Made by a program: the position numbers and the translations under genes. Shown in pieces: positions 1 through 8,972 of a stretch of 32,881 bases of DNA (its first letter is position 1; every line of letters begins with the position of its first letter). Source of the DNA: an alpha proteobacterium SCGC AAA288-G21. GTDB taxonomy: Bacteria > Pseudomonadota > Alphaproteobacteria > Pelagibacterales > Pelagibacteraceae. The notes under the pieces were generated by a model. It was given only the letters and a program-made list of their open reading frames with translations, did no database searches and was not told the origin of the DNA. The stretch is from NCBI GenBank assembly GCA_000513075.1, contig AZYC01000005.1:8111-40991 (forward strand), in the 5' to 3' direction.

Positions 1-2
1 GA

Positions 3-590
3 CAAACTAAAATTATATCCCTAGAACCCAATACTTTAAATGATGTTTTTAATGATATTAAAAGAGTTGCAAAAGATCTTAATATAGAAAATGAAACTAA
101 CAATAAACTAATTAATAATTTAAAAATTAGAATAGAAAAAATAAAAAATTTAGCTGCTACAAAAAAACAAAAACCATTGGTAGCTTGCATAGAATGGATT
201 GATCCACTCATGATTGCGGGTAACTGGATACCAGAAATGGTAGAGATCGCTGGAGGAACTAACATATTAGGAAAATCTGGTGATAATTCTCACTGGATAA
301 AATTTGAAGAAATTATAGATCAAAATCCTGAAATTATTATTTTTATACCATGTGGTTTCAATATAAAAAAAACAAAAGAAGAGCTAAACAACTATATTAA
401 TAAAAATAATAGTATTCGCTTATTAAAAGCTTACAAAAATCATAAATTTTTTGTTGCGGATGGAAATCAATTTTTTAATAGACCTGGGCCACGATTAGTT
501 GAATCTTTAGAAATATTTGCTGAAATAATACACCCTGATATTTTTAATTTTAAACACAAGGAAGATGGCTGGATTAATTATAATGATTAA
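3..590 (+). CDS. cobalamin-type (BtuF-like) ABC transporter substrate-binding protein, 5'-truncated by window edge
   Basis: Frame 3 is open from base 3 (QTKIISLEPNTLNDVFNDI...) into the listed 137-aa ORF; 'GNWIPEMVEIAGG...W..FEEIIDQNPEIIIFIPCGF' is typical of BtuF-like proteins. Confidence 0.8.
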   Translation, partial: QTKIISLEPNTLNDVFNDIKRVAKDLNIENETNNKLINNLKIRIEKIKNLAATKKQKPLVACIEWIDPLMIAGNWIPEMVEIAGGTNILGKSGDNSHWIKFEEIIDQNPEIIIFIPCGFNIKKTKEELNNYINKNNSIRLLKAYKNHKFFVADGNQFFNRPGPRLVESLEIFAEIIHPDIFNFKHKEDGWINYND

Positions 591-825
591 AAAAATTATA
601 CTTCTACTTGCAATCATTTCTCCTTTTTTAGGATATTATTTTACCGTTTATCTTTTAAAATTTGAGAAGAAAAAAATTCCTATTTTAAAACTGTCTATTT
701 TGAGCTTAGTTTTACTTGTGTCTGTACTAATATTTTTTAGATATTTTAGTCATATTTCGCCTGATACAAAATACTATCCTCCTAAGGTAGAAGATGGGAA
801 AGTAATTCCTGCTGAAAATAAATAA
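583..825 (+). CDS. small membrane protein, DUF6111-like
   Basis: ATG at 583 overlaps the end of the previous CDS; two hydrophobic segments and C-terminal 'YYPPKVEDGKVIPAENK' resembling the DUF6111 tail. Confidence 0.55.
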   Translation: MIKKIILLLAIISPFLGYYFTVYLLKFEKKKIPILKLSILSLVLLVSVLIFFRYFSHISPDTKYYPPKVEDGKVIPAENK

Positions 826-1299
826 TTAAATCGAACTTCCAAGAGATACTGGCAAAGACACTGATGTTGTTAACCAACAATTATTTAAAGATCCTTTATT
901 TAAAAATTTTTCAATTTGCCAATTATATTTGAAGAAATTTTTTTCTCTATCTAAAATAGTTACTTCATAAATAAATTTTTTTTCTGACTTAAAAATCTCT
1001 ATAATTTTATGTTCTGTATGATTTAATAAAATTTTATAACCCTCCTCATTTAATAATTTAATAAATCTTGAAAGTGGGCCAGTAAATCTTTTATTTGAAG
1101 GATGAGCAAATTCCCAGGTCTGTTCAATTCCAGCATTTTTATAAGGTTTATTATTATTTTTTAACGCACTCAATTGTATTTTAACTACATCAAATGGTTT
1201 GAATTCATTATTTGGTTTAAGTAATTCGGCTGAAGTTTCATAAAAACTAAAGAGAGAGAAAAATATTAATATATAAAAATATCCTACTACTATTTTCAC
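826..1299 (-). CDS. DUF4864-like secreted protein
   Basis: N-terminal signal-like segment; 'VVKIQLSALKNNN.PYKNAGIEQTWEFAHPSNKRFTGPL.RF' pattern. Confidence 0.5.
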   Translation of the reverse strand: MKIVVGYFYILIFFSLFSFYETSAELLKPNNEFKPFDVVKIQLSALKNNNKPYKNAGIEQTWEFAHPSNKRFTGPLSRFIKLLNEEGYKILLNHTEHKIIEIFKSEKKFIYEVTILDREKNFFKYNWQIEKFLNKGSLNNCWLTTSVSLPVSLGSSI

Positions 1300-1836
1300 T
1301 TAATTTATTGACATTGTATTTATCTTATCCATCACAAAGGAAAGTGAAACTATGGAAATAATTAAAAAAGCAATTATAACTACTCCTGCTGACTTAAAAT
1401 TACTTTTAAAATTCAATGTTTCCCTAACTCCTATTATCAATGATGCAAAAATCCAAAACTGAGTAAGGAATACAATCGGTACTACTAAACTAGGCATAAA
1501 TACAAAAAATCTTAACAGACCTGGAGCGTGGGCAAAACCCACTGTTATTAAAATTTTTTTAAAGTTTGCATTTGTGCTTGGATCAGGAAATAATTTTATT
1601 CCTATTACATAAATCAACACTGCCCATACTATCCAGCTTAGAAGTGCTGTAACTCCAGAAAAGATAATGTTAGTTTTATAGAGTGTACTTAAAGCTATGG
1701 CTCCTGCCACTCCATCCAATACCATGATCAATCCAGCATAATACAGGGATAATTCTCCAAAAGTATTTGGATCTTTGTAAAGATTTTTATCTAGCTTAAT
1801 TGATCTAATTATAACTTTTGAAAAATATTCAAACAT
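1300..1836 (-). CDS. Yip1-family-like integral membrane protein
   Basis: 178 aa with several TM helices and a Yip1-like arrangement. Confidence 0.5.
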   Translation of the reverse strand: MFEYFSKVIIRSIKLDKNLYKDPNTFGELSLYYAGLIMVLDGVAGAIALSTLYKTNIIFSGVTALLSWIVWAVLIYVIGIKLFPDPSTNANFKKILITVGFAHAPGLLRFFVFMPSLVVPIVFLTQFWIFASLIIGVRETLNFKSNFKSAGVVIIAFLIISIVSLSFVMDKINTMSIN

Positions 1837-1852
1837 AAAGCCCTATAACTAA

Positions 1853-3256
1853 TTATTTATTTAAAACGGCTAAAACTTCTGCCTCTCTAGTATTTTCATT
1901 AAAAGACCGTGTAAATGGTATCGGAACAACTACTGCTTTAACCGGTTTTTTAGAATATTTTTTTGGTAAGTGAACTCTATATTTTTTACCAAAATTACCA
2001 ATTGGAAATCCTTTATTATTTAAATTTCCCTCATACGGAACATATCCCATTGCAATATTTTGTTTTTTTTCAGGATGATACCAGGGTGAAGTTATATAAC
2101 CAACCGGCTTACTGCCACTGTTTGAAATTAACCAAAAATCTGGCGCATATTCCTCAATGGGTTTTCCTCCCAATTCAAGACCCACAAGCTGGAGTTTATA
2201 AGGTTTTTCTCCTTTTTTAAGCTGTTCTTTCATTTTTTCCAGCGCTTCTTTTCCTACATAGTCTGTTTGTTTATTCCACTCACCCTTCCCTGATAAAGAA
2301 ACTTGATAACCCAAATTACATTGAAATGGATTATGTTCTTGGTCCATATCCTGTCCCCAAGATAATATTCCTGCCTGAATTCTTCTGTGATGTGCGGGAG
2401 CAATAACCATTAATTTATGTTTTTTTCCAACTTTAAGAACAGCGTTCCACATATCTTCTGCATGTAAAGTTGCATTACGAAGATAAATTTCATAACCCGC
2501 TTCTCCAGAAAATCCTGATTGTGAAATAACACAACTTCTTCCTCCAATGTTTGCTTCAGCTAAACCATAAAAAGGAATATGATCCATATCTACTTGATCA
2601 CCAATTAAATCTTGCATTAGAGCTTTAGCTTTTGGACCTTGAATTTGTACTGGACATACATCTATTTCATCTATTTCAACGTTGAATCTTTTATCAGCAT
2701 TAACGCCTTGTAAATACATACCAATATCGGAGTCTGATAAACTAAACCAAAATTCATCATCCCTAACCCTCATTAAAACTGGATCGTTAAGTACACCTCC
2801 TTTGTTATTGCACAAAACAACGTAACGTCCTCTCATAGGTGAAATTTTTTTTGCATCACGCGTTATTACATAATCTGTAAATTTTTCAGCATCAGGTCCT
2901 TTAACACAAATTTGTCTTTCAACAGCAACATTCCACATTGTTACGTGGTTTTTAATTGCCTCGTATTCAACCATGGCACCACCTTTTTCAGGTTTTACAT
3001 ATCCTCTTGGATGATAAACACGATTGTAAATAGTAGCTCTCCAACAACCTGCTTTCATTGATAAATGCCAATATGGAGATTTTCTAACCCGCGTTGAAAT
3101 CAACATTTCTACTTTTGTTGGTCCGCTCTGTCTTAAATTATAGGGTACTTGCCTGTCAGATTGATCTACTGAAGTTTCGTGTTTAACTTTATCGTAATTT
3201 ATTTTTTCAGATTTAAATGAAACTGATTTTGTTTTTTTCTTTTTCTTTTTAGGCAT
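1853..3256 (-). CDS. GcvT/DmdA-like aminomethyltransferase family protein with extra Lys-rich N-terminus
   Basis: 'MWNVAVERQICVKGPDAEKFTDYVITRD....GRYVVLCNNKGGVLNDPVLMRV..DEFWFSLSDSD' and 'SGFSGEAGYEIYLR' are GcvT/DmdA family motifs; overlaps the metF-like gene by 8 nt. Confidence 0.8.
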   Translation of the reverse strand: MPKKKKKKTKSVSFKSEKINYDKVKHETSVDQSDRQVPYNLRQSGPTKVEMLISTRVRKSPYWHLSMKAGCWRATIYNRVYHPRGYVKPEKGGAMVEYEAIKNHVTMWNVAVERQICVKGPDAEKFTDYVITRDAKKISPMRGRYVVLCNNKGGVLNDPVLMRVRDDEFWFSLSDSDIGMYLQGVNADKRFNVEIDEIDVCPVQIQGPKAKALMQDLIGDQVDMDHIPFYGLAEANIGGRSCVISQSGFSGEAGYEIYLRNATLHAEDMWNAVLKVGKKHKLMVIAPAHHRRIQAGILSWGQDMDQEHNPFQCNLGYQVSLSGKGEWNKQTDYVGKEALEKMKEQLKKGEKPYKLQLVGLELGGKPIEEYAPDFWLISNSGSKPVGYITSPWYHPEKKQNIAMGYVPYEGNLNNKGFPIGNFGKKYRVHLPKKYSKKPVKAVVVPIPFTRSFNENTREAEVLAVLNK

Positions 3257-3977
3257 ATTTTTTCTCCATTAACCATGTTTTCGTTTCTTTTAAGCTACCA
3301 AAAGTATAAATATGAAAGTTACTCGTTACACTTTTAACTTTCTTTATTAAATCATTGGGGTCTTTAGGTCTCAATAAATCAAATGTTTTACCCAAATTTG
3401 ATTTTATAAAATTTATGGAATTTTTTGCTCCGACAGTATTAGCAAATTTTAATAGACCGCTAACTTTCATAGGTCCTGTGATACCAACATGCACTGGGAT
3501 TGTTTGTTTAGAAACAAATTTTATTATGGGATCAGGTTCCATCAACCATTGAGTTACTATATAATCTGCGTAAGGCTTTTTATCCTTCATAGCTTTTTCT
3601 AAATCCGAGTCGGATATATCAGGAGAGCCGTCGGGATGTCCAGCAATTCCTATTCTGAAACCTTCAAATAATCCTGTCTCTAATAGTTGTAAAGAACAAT
3701 GAAAATTTCCGACTGGTTGGGCACTCCCTCCTATAACTAATGCTTGTTTAACTCCACCATCTTTACATCTCATTACATAGTCCTTTAAAATATCCAGGTT
3801 TTTAATTGATCTGGCTGGAAAATGAGGTACTGGATTAAAACTCAAATTTGCTAGTTCCTTTGCTTTCTCAGCAACCTGTCTAAAATCTTCACCGGGAAGC
3901 AAAGTTATATAAACGTCTTTAACCTTTGGAAGGTTGCTCAGATTGGTCTTTAAACCAATTTCTAGGGAGAAATTCAT
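3249..3977 (-). CDS. methylenetetrahydrofolate reductase (MetF)-like protein
   Basis: 242 aa; 'VYITLLPGED', 'FNPVPHFPARSI', 'ALVIGGSAQPVGNF', 'FRIGIAGHPDGSPDI', 'ADYIVTQWLMEP' match the MTHFR fold. Confidence 0.78.
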   Translation of the reverse strand: MNFSLEIGLKTNLSNLPKVKDVYITLLPGEDFRQVAEKAKELANLSFNPVPHFPARSIKNLDILKDYVMRCKDGGVKQALVIGGSAQPVGNFHCSLQLLETGLFEGFRIGIAGHPDGSPDISDSDLEKAMKDKKPYADYIVTQWLMEPDPIIKFVSKQTIPVHVGITGPMKVSGLLKFANTVGAKNSINFIKSNLGKTFDLLRPKDPNDLIKKVKSVTSNFHIYTFGSLKETKTWLMEKKYA

Positions 3978-4106
3978 AATTTTTGGGATATATCAGTCGA
4001 CCTACAAAGTGTCTAGAGAATTTCATCAACTTAGTGGGAAGGCTCTACTGGCTCTATTAATACAAATTATATTGCCAATTTATATTAAAATGCTAGGATT
4101 TTTAAA

Positions 4107-5303
4107 ATGGATCGCAAACTTAATGGACAAAAAGGCATTTACGATATTGTAAATAAGGAAAAATTAGATGTAGTCAGTAACCCTATTGCTGAAGCTCATG
4201 GTTTACCAAATGAATGTTACAATAGTAAAGAATACACAAAAATAGAAAGAAAAAAATTATTTGAAGATAAATGGGTTGTTATCGGTGTTGCCAGTTCAGT
4301 TCCTAACCCTGGGGATGCAAAGCCTTTTGACTTACTAGGAATTCCCTTAATTATTTTACGAAATAAAAAAAAGCAAATTAAAGTTTATCATAATGTTTGC
4401 AGTCATAGAGGCTATAAAATTTTACAGAAGAAATGCAGTATAAAAAATGTTTTACGTTGTCCTTATCATTCTTGGTCATACAATTTAGATGGCACACTTG
4501 TTGCAACACCTAATCTTGGCGGAATGGATAAACATGAGGCGGAAGGTTTTGACAAATCTTCCAGCGGACTTAAGGAAGTTCGTTCTTATGTTTGGCTAGA
4601 TATGATTATTGTCAATATTTCAAATAATGAAGTCTCATTCGATAAATATATTAAACCTTTAAGCGATCGTTGGTCTAAATTTTGGCCAAAAGAAGATCAG
4701 AAATTAATTCGACATTCGAAAGACTTAGGTTATTTTAAATTAAAAGCAAAATGTAATTGGAAATTTGCAATAGAAAATTACTGCGAAAGCTACCATTTAC
4801 CTTGGGTCCATCCAGGATTAAATACCTATTCAAAAATCAGCGATCATTATCATATCCAAGGCCTACCAAATAGATTTGCTGGTCAAGGAACAGTTGTTTA
4901 CAATCCTCGATTTAAGAGCAAAAAAAAATTTCCTTGTTTTCCTAATTGGAAAAAAAACAAAAAAAACATTGCAGAATATGTTGCTCTTTTTCCAAACGTA
5001 ATGCTAGGTATTCACAAAGATCATTATTATGTTTATTGGTTAGAGCCTGTTAATCATGCATATACTTTAGAGCATATGGAAATTTATTATGTGGGTGAAG
5101 AAGCTGCGAATTCTAAAAAATTTAAACCTCTTAGAAAACAAAATTTAAATCTCTGGCGTGGAGTCCAGTCGGAAGATGTGCACATAATTGAAGGTATGCA
5201 AGAAGGACGAAATTCGCCTTCTTATAATGGAGGTAATTTTTCACCAGTTATGGACAATCCTACTCACCATTTTCATAAATGGGTAGCAACAAATTTAGTT
5301 TGA
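4107..5303 (+). CDS. Rieske [2Fe-2S] aromatic-ring-hydroxylating-type oxygenase alpha subunit
   Basis: Rieske motif C-S-H(16)C-P-Y-H ('CSHRGYKILQKKCSIKNVLRCPYHSW') and mononuclear iron motif 'ENYCESYHLPWVHPGL'. Confidence 0.9.
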   Translation: MDRKLNGQKGIYDIVNKEKLDVVSNPIAEAHGLPNECYNSKEYTKIERKKLFEDKWVVIGVASSVPNPGDAKPFDLLGIPLIILRNKKKQIKVYHNVCSHRGYKILQKKCSIKNVLRCPYHSWSYNLDGTLVATPNLGGMDKHEAEGFDKSSSGLKEVRSYVWLDMIIVNISNNEVSFDKYIKPLSDRWSKFWPKEDQKLIRHSKDLGYFKLKAKCNWKFAIENYCESYHLPWVHPGLNTYSKISDHYHIQGLPNRFAGQGTVVYNPRFKSKKKFPCFPNWKKNKKNIAEYVALFPNVMLGIHKDHYYVYWLEPVNHAYTLEHMEIYYVGEEAANSKKFKPLRKQNLNLWRGVQSEDVHIIEGMQEGRNSPSYNGGNFSPVMDNPTHHFHKWVATNLV

Positions 5304-5304
5304 T

Positions 5305-6540
5305 ATGAAATTTAACAGAAAAATTGCTTCAAATACAAAACCCAAACCAAATTTTGTAACAAAGAAAAGATTAAGAGAAGATGAAATAAATTTTGATCAA
5401 CTTAGATCATACAGATTAGATAGAGTTAAAAAAGAGTTAGAAAAAAATAATCTTGAGGCTTGTATATTATTTGATCCAGTTAACGTTAGATATGCATTGG
5501 ATACGACTAATATGAGTATTTATAATATGCATAACTTAACTCGTTATTGTTTTATACCCGTAAACGGTCCTGTAATTCTTTATGAATATTTTAATTGTGA
5601 GGAATTAGCTAGCCATTTAAATTTGATTAATGAGATAAGACCAGCAATAACTTGGGATTATTTCAGTAACGGAGACCAAGCAGGAGACCAATTAGAAAAG
5701 TGGATTAATGAAGTTAAAGATTTATCAAATTCATATTGCAAAAGTAAAAAACTAGCAATTGACGTTCTTAATGGTCCTGCAGTAACAGCTTTGAATAAGG
5801 CAGGTATTGAAGTAGTGGATGCCAAATTAATTGTTGAACAGGCTAGAGTTATTAAATCTCCAGAGGAACTAAAATGTATGAAAGCAGCGCTCGACGTTGC
5901 GGAAATTGGTATTAATAAAATGAGAGAAGAATTAAAAGCGGGAATGACCGAAGATGAACTTTGGTCAATTTTACACAAAACTAATATTGAACATGGTGGT
6001 GAGTGGATTGAAGGTAAAATTTTATCCTCAGGTCAAAGAACAAATCCATGGATGCAAGAAAGTAGTAACAAAATCATTCAAAGTGGAGAAATGGTGTCTT
6101 TTGATACTGATATGGTTGGACCGTATGGGTATTGCGCAGATATATCGAGAGCTTTTGTTGAAGGACATAAATTTAATGGAGAACAAAAAAAATTGTACCA
6201 GATGGCAGTTGAACATATAAACCACAATTCTCGACTGATTAAACATGGAATGCCATTTAAGGAGTTCACTGAAAAATCTTGGAAACTTCCAAATGAATAT
6301 TATGGAAATAGGTATTCATGTATGGTTCATGGAATTGGTCTTTGTGATGAGTGGCCAATGATAAGATATCCTACTGATGGTGGTCAAAGAGAAGGTTGTT
6401 TTGAAAAAAATATGACCATTACCGTTGAAACTTACATTGGAAAAGTGGGTGGTAAAGAGGGAGTAAAATTAGAGCAACAATGCCTAGTCGGTGAAAATGG
6501 ACTTGAATTAATGTCCCATCATCCGTTAGAAGATTTGTAA
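5305..6540 (+). CDS. dddP: M24-family DddP-like protein (candidate DMSP lyase)
   Basis: 'LFDPVNVRYALDTTNM', 'GGEWIEGKILSSGQRTNPWMQE', 'FDTDMVGPYGYCADISRAF', 'YSCMVHGIGLCDEWPMI', 'TVETYIG', 'VKLEQQ' closely follow DddP; the D/D/D/H/E/E metal set is present. Confidence 0.78.
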   Translation: MKFNRKIASNTKPKPNFVTKKRLREDEINFDQLRSYRLDRVKKELEKNNLEACILFDPVNVRYALDTTNMSIYNMHNLTRYCFIPVNGPVILYEYFNCEELASHLNLINEIRPAITWDYFSNGDQAGDQLEKWINEVKDLSNSYCKSKKLAIDVLNGPAVTALNKAGIEVVDAKLIVEQARVIKSPEELKCMKAALDVAEIGINKMREELKAGMTEDELWSILHKTNIEHGGEWIEGKILSSGQRTNPWMQESSNKIIQSGEMVSFDTDMVGPYGYCADISRAFVEGHKFNGEQKKLYQMAVEHINHNSRLIKHGMPFKEFTEKSWKLPNEYYGNRYSCMVHGIGLCDEWPMIRYPTDGGQREGCFEKNMTITVETYIGKVGGKEGVKLEQQCLVGENGLELMSHHPLEDL

Positions 6541-6548
6541 TTAAAACA

Positions 6549-7400
6549 ATGAATAATAGATTAGAAACTATTGTTGATCTTAAAAAATACCCAATCCAGG
6601 ATTTAAATTCTCCATTAATAAAAGAATTAACAAAAAAATGTAAAAGTGATTTAGATCAGTTTAGTTGCGCTACTATTTCTAATTTTATTTTACCTAAATC
6701 TTTAAAAATAATGAATACAGAGTTAGAAAAACAACTCGATGAAGTTTATATGTCAAAACAAAGTATCAATGCATATTTGTATTCTAAAGATGATCCTTCC
6801 TTACCTAAAGATCATCCAAAACGAATATTTATGGATCGTTACAATGGATATTTAAATTCAAATGTTTTTGCAAAAGATTCGGAAATGAAATTTCTTTATG
6901 AACAAGATGAACTTTTAAAGTTTGTGTCTGCTTGCCTTGGTACATCCCCAATTTATCGATGGGCCGATCCTTTAGCTTGTCACGCTTATAATGTTATGAA
7001 GCCAGACGGCATTCTTCCATGGCATTTTGATAGTTGTGAGTTTACTTTAAGTTTCATGATACAAAAACCTGAAAAAGGCGGTATATTTGAATACTGTCCA
7101 AATATACGCGGACCAAGAAATGAAAATTTAGAAGAAGTTAAAAAAGTACTTGATGGAGACCGCAAAAGAGTTCGTCAATTAGAATTAGAACCGGGTGATT
7201 TACAAATATTTAAAGGACGTTTTACACTTCATAGTGTTACAAAAATAGAAGGAAGCCGTTCCAGATATCTTTGTATACCAGCTTATGTTCTTGATCCCTG
7301 GAGAGTAAACACCCCAGAACATTCAAAAGCTATATATGGAAAAGTATTACCAATTCACATTGAAAGAAATAAACCTAGATCCGATGGTTTAGCTGATTAA
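6549..7400 (+). CDS. 2OG-Fe(II) oxygenase family protein (copy 1)
   Basis: 'PWHFDSCEFTLSFMIQ' (HxD) and 'GDLQIFKGRFTLHSVTKIEGSRSRYLCIPAY' (distal His, Arg) typical of Fe(II)/2OG oxygenases. Confidence 0.75.
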   Translation: MNNRLETIVDLKKYPIQDLNSPLIKELTKKCKSDLDQFSCATISNFILPKSLKIMNTELEKQLDEVYMSKQSINAYLYSKDDPSLPKDHPKRIFMDRYNGYLNSNVFAKDSEMKFLYEQDELLKFVSACLGTSPIYRWADPLACHAYNVMKPDGILPWHFDSCEFTLSFMIQKPEKGGIFEYCPNIRGPRNENLEEVKKVLDGDRKRVRQLELEPGDLQIFKGRFTLHSVTKIEGSRSRYLCIPAYVLDPWRVNTPEHSKAIYGKVLPIHIERNKPRSDGLAD

Positions 7401-7402
7401 AT

Positions 7403-8239
7403 ATGAAAGAGGTAATAAATTTAGAAACATATCCTATAAATGATACAGGATCTATAAAGTATAGGGAGTTAATTAATTATACTCGAAAACAACTTAATGA
7501 AGATGGTTGTTGTGTACTTTCCAATTTTATTAAACCAGATTCTATCCAAAGAATGAAAAATGAAGTGGATAAAAAATTAAGTAAAATTTATTTTACAAGT
7601 GATAAACATAATCCATATTTTACAAAAGACGATAAAACTCTTCCTGAAGATCATCCAAAAAGAATATTTACTGTTAGACAAAGTGGTTACTTAAATTCAG
7701 ATGTCTTAGAAAAAGATTCAGATCTAAATAAGTTTTATGATTTAGAAGAAATGCTAAAATTTGTATCAGATAGTCTTGAAGTATTTCCTCTTTACACATG
7801 GGCAGATCCTCTGGGTAAAAATCCTTACAGTGTTATGCATAATAATCATTATTTTCCTTGGCACTTTGATGGAAATGAATTCACCTTAAGTATTTTGGTT
7901 CAAAAAGCTGAAAAAGGAGGATTTTTTGAGTACGCTCCAGATATAAGAAGTAAAGATAATGAAAGCTTTGAAGAAGTTAGTAAAGTTTTAAAAGGTGACA
8001 GAAAAAAAGTTAAATCTTTAGATTTAAAACCTGGTGATCTACAAATTTTTAAAGGAAGATTTTCAATGCACCGAGTAACAAAAATTGAAGGGAAAACATC
8101 CAGATATATTGCTTTACCGTGTTATGTAAAAGACCCTTTAAAGATTAATAAACCTGAACATTCTAAGCAAGTTTATGGAAAAGCCTTGCCTATTCATTTT
8201 GAAAGAGAGAATATTCAAGGAGATGGATTAATAGACTGA
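7403..8239 (+). CDS. 2OG-Fe(II) oxygenase family protein (copy 2, paralogous to preceding gene)
   Basis: 'PWHFDGNEFTLSILVQ...GDLQIFKGRFSMHRVTKIEGKTSRY'; colinear with the preceding gene throughout. Confidence 0.75.
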   Translation: MKEVINLETYPINDTGSIKYRELINYTRKQLNEDGCCVLSNFIKPDSIQRMKNEVDKKLSKIYFTSDKHNPYFTKDDKTLPEDHPKRIFTVRQSGYLNSDVLEKDSDLNKFYDLEEMLKFVSDSLEVFPLYTWADPLGKNPYSVMHNNHYFPWHFDGNEFTLSILVQKAEKGGFFEYAPDIRSKDNESFEEVSKVLKGDRKKVKSLDLKPGDLQIFKGRFSMHRVTKIEGKTSRYIALPCYVKDPLKINKPEHSKQVYGKALPIHFERENIQGDGLID

Positions 8240-8970
8240 TGAGAAAAAATATTAATGAAGCTGAGTGGAAAGTAAGAGTAGATCTTGCAGCTATGTTCAG
8301 ATTAACCCATATGATGGGCTGGGATGATACTATTTGGAATCATATCACTGCAAGAACACCAGGAACAGATCACACTTTTTTTATGCATCAATTTGGACTC
8401 GTTTACGAAGAGGTAAAAGCTTCTAATTTAATTAAGGTGGATGAAAATGGTAAAGTTCTAGAAGGACCTTCAGATGTTAATACTGCAGGTTTTATAATTC
8501 ATAGCGCAGTACATTTAAATCATCCAAAAAATAAATTTGTTTTTCATGCTCATCCTCCAAAAGCCTTGGCTGCAACATCATTAAAAAATGGAATCCCTCA
8601 TTTAGTTCAAGACTCCTCAATGCTTTATGGAAAGGTTGGTTATCATGATTGGGAAGGATTATCTGTTGATAAAGATGAGAGATTTAGAATAGCTGAAAAT
8701 CTTGGAGAAAATAAAGTCTTAATAATGAGAAATCACGGATTATTAACTGTTGGGGAAACCGCAGGAGAGTCATTTATGAATATGTATTACGCGGTAAGAA
8801 TGTGCGAAGTTGCTGTTCAAGCTCAAAGTTCTGGTTTGGAATTAAAGTCTGCTAGTAAAGAATTATGGGAAAAATCTCAAAAACAATATGATGCTTTTTT
8901 TCCAGGTGTAAGTGAATGGCCAGCCTTACTCAGAAGATGTGATTCCGTGGATCCATCTTACAAAGAGTAA
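8239..8970 (+). CDS. class II aldolase/adducin family protein
   Basis: 'WNHITARTPG', 'FVFHAHPPKALAATSL', 'VLIMRNHGLLTVGET' motifs; start overlaps previous stop (TGATG). Confidence 0.85.
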   Translation: MRKNINEAEWKVRVDLAAMFRLTHMMGWDDTIWNHITARTPGTDHTFFMHQFGLVYEEVKASNLIKVDENGKVLEGPSDVNTAGFIIHSAVHLNHPKNKFVFHAHPPKALAATSLKNGIPHLVQDSSMLYGKVGYHDWEGLSVDKDERFRIAENLGENKVLIMRNHGLLTVGETAGESFMNMYYAVRMCEVAVQAQSSGLELKSASKELWEKSQKQYDAFFPGVSEWPALLRRCDSVDPSYKE

Positions 8971-8972
8971 TC

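Noticed and set aside
1963-2220. 85-aa plus-strand ORF inside the GcvT/DmdA-like gene
   Set aside because: Antisense shadow of a strongly supported CDS; the same applies to 3355-3552 and 3934-4152.
5658-6269. Antisense and alternate-frame ORFs (5658-5978, 5954-6220, 6028-6246, 6078-6269) inside the DddP-like gene
   Set aside because: Shadow ORFs of a well-supported CDS.
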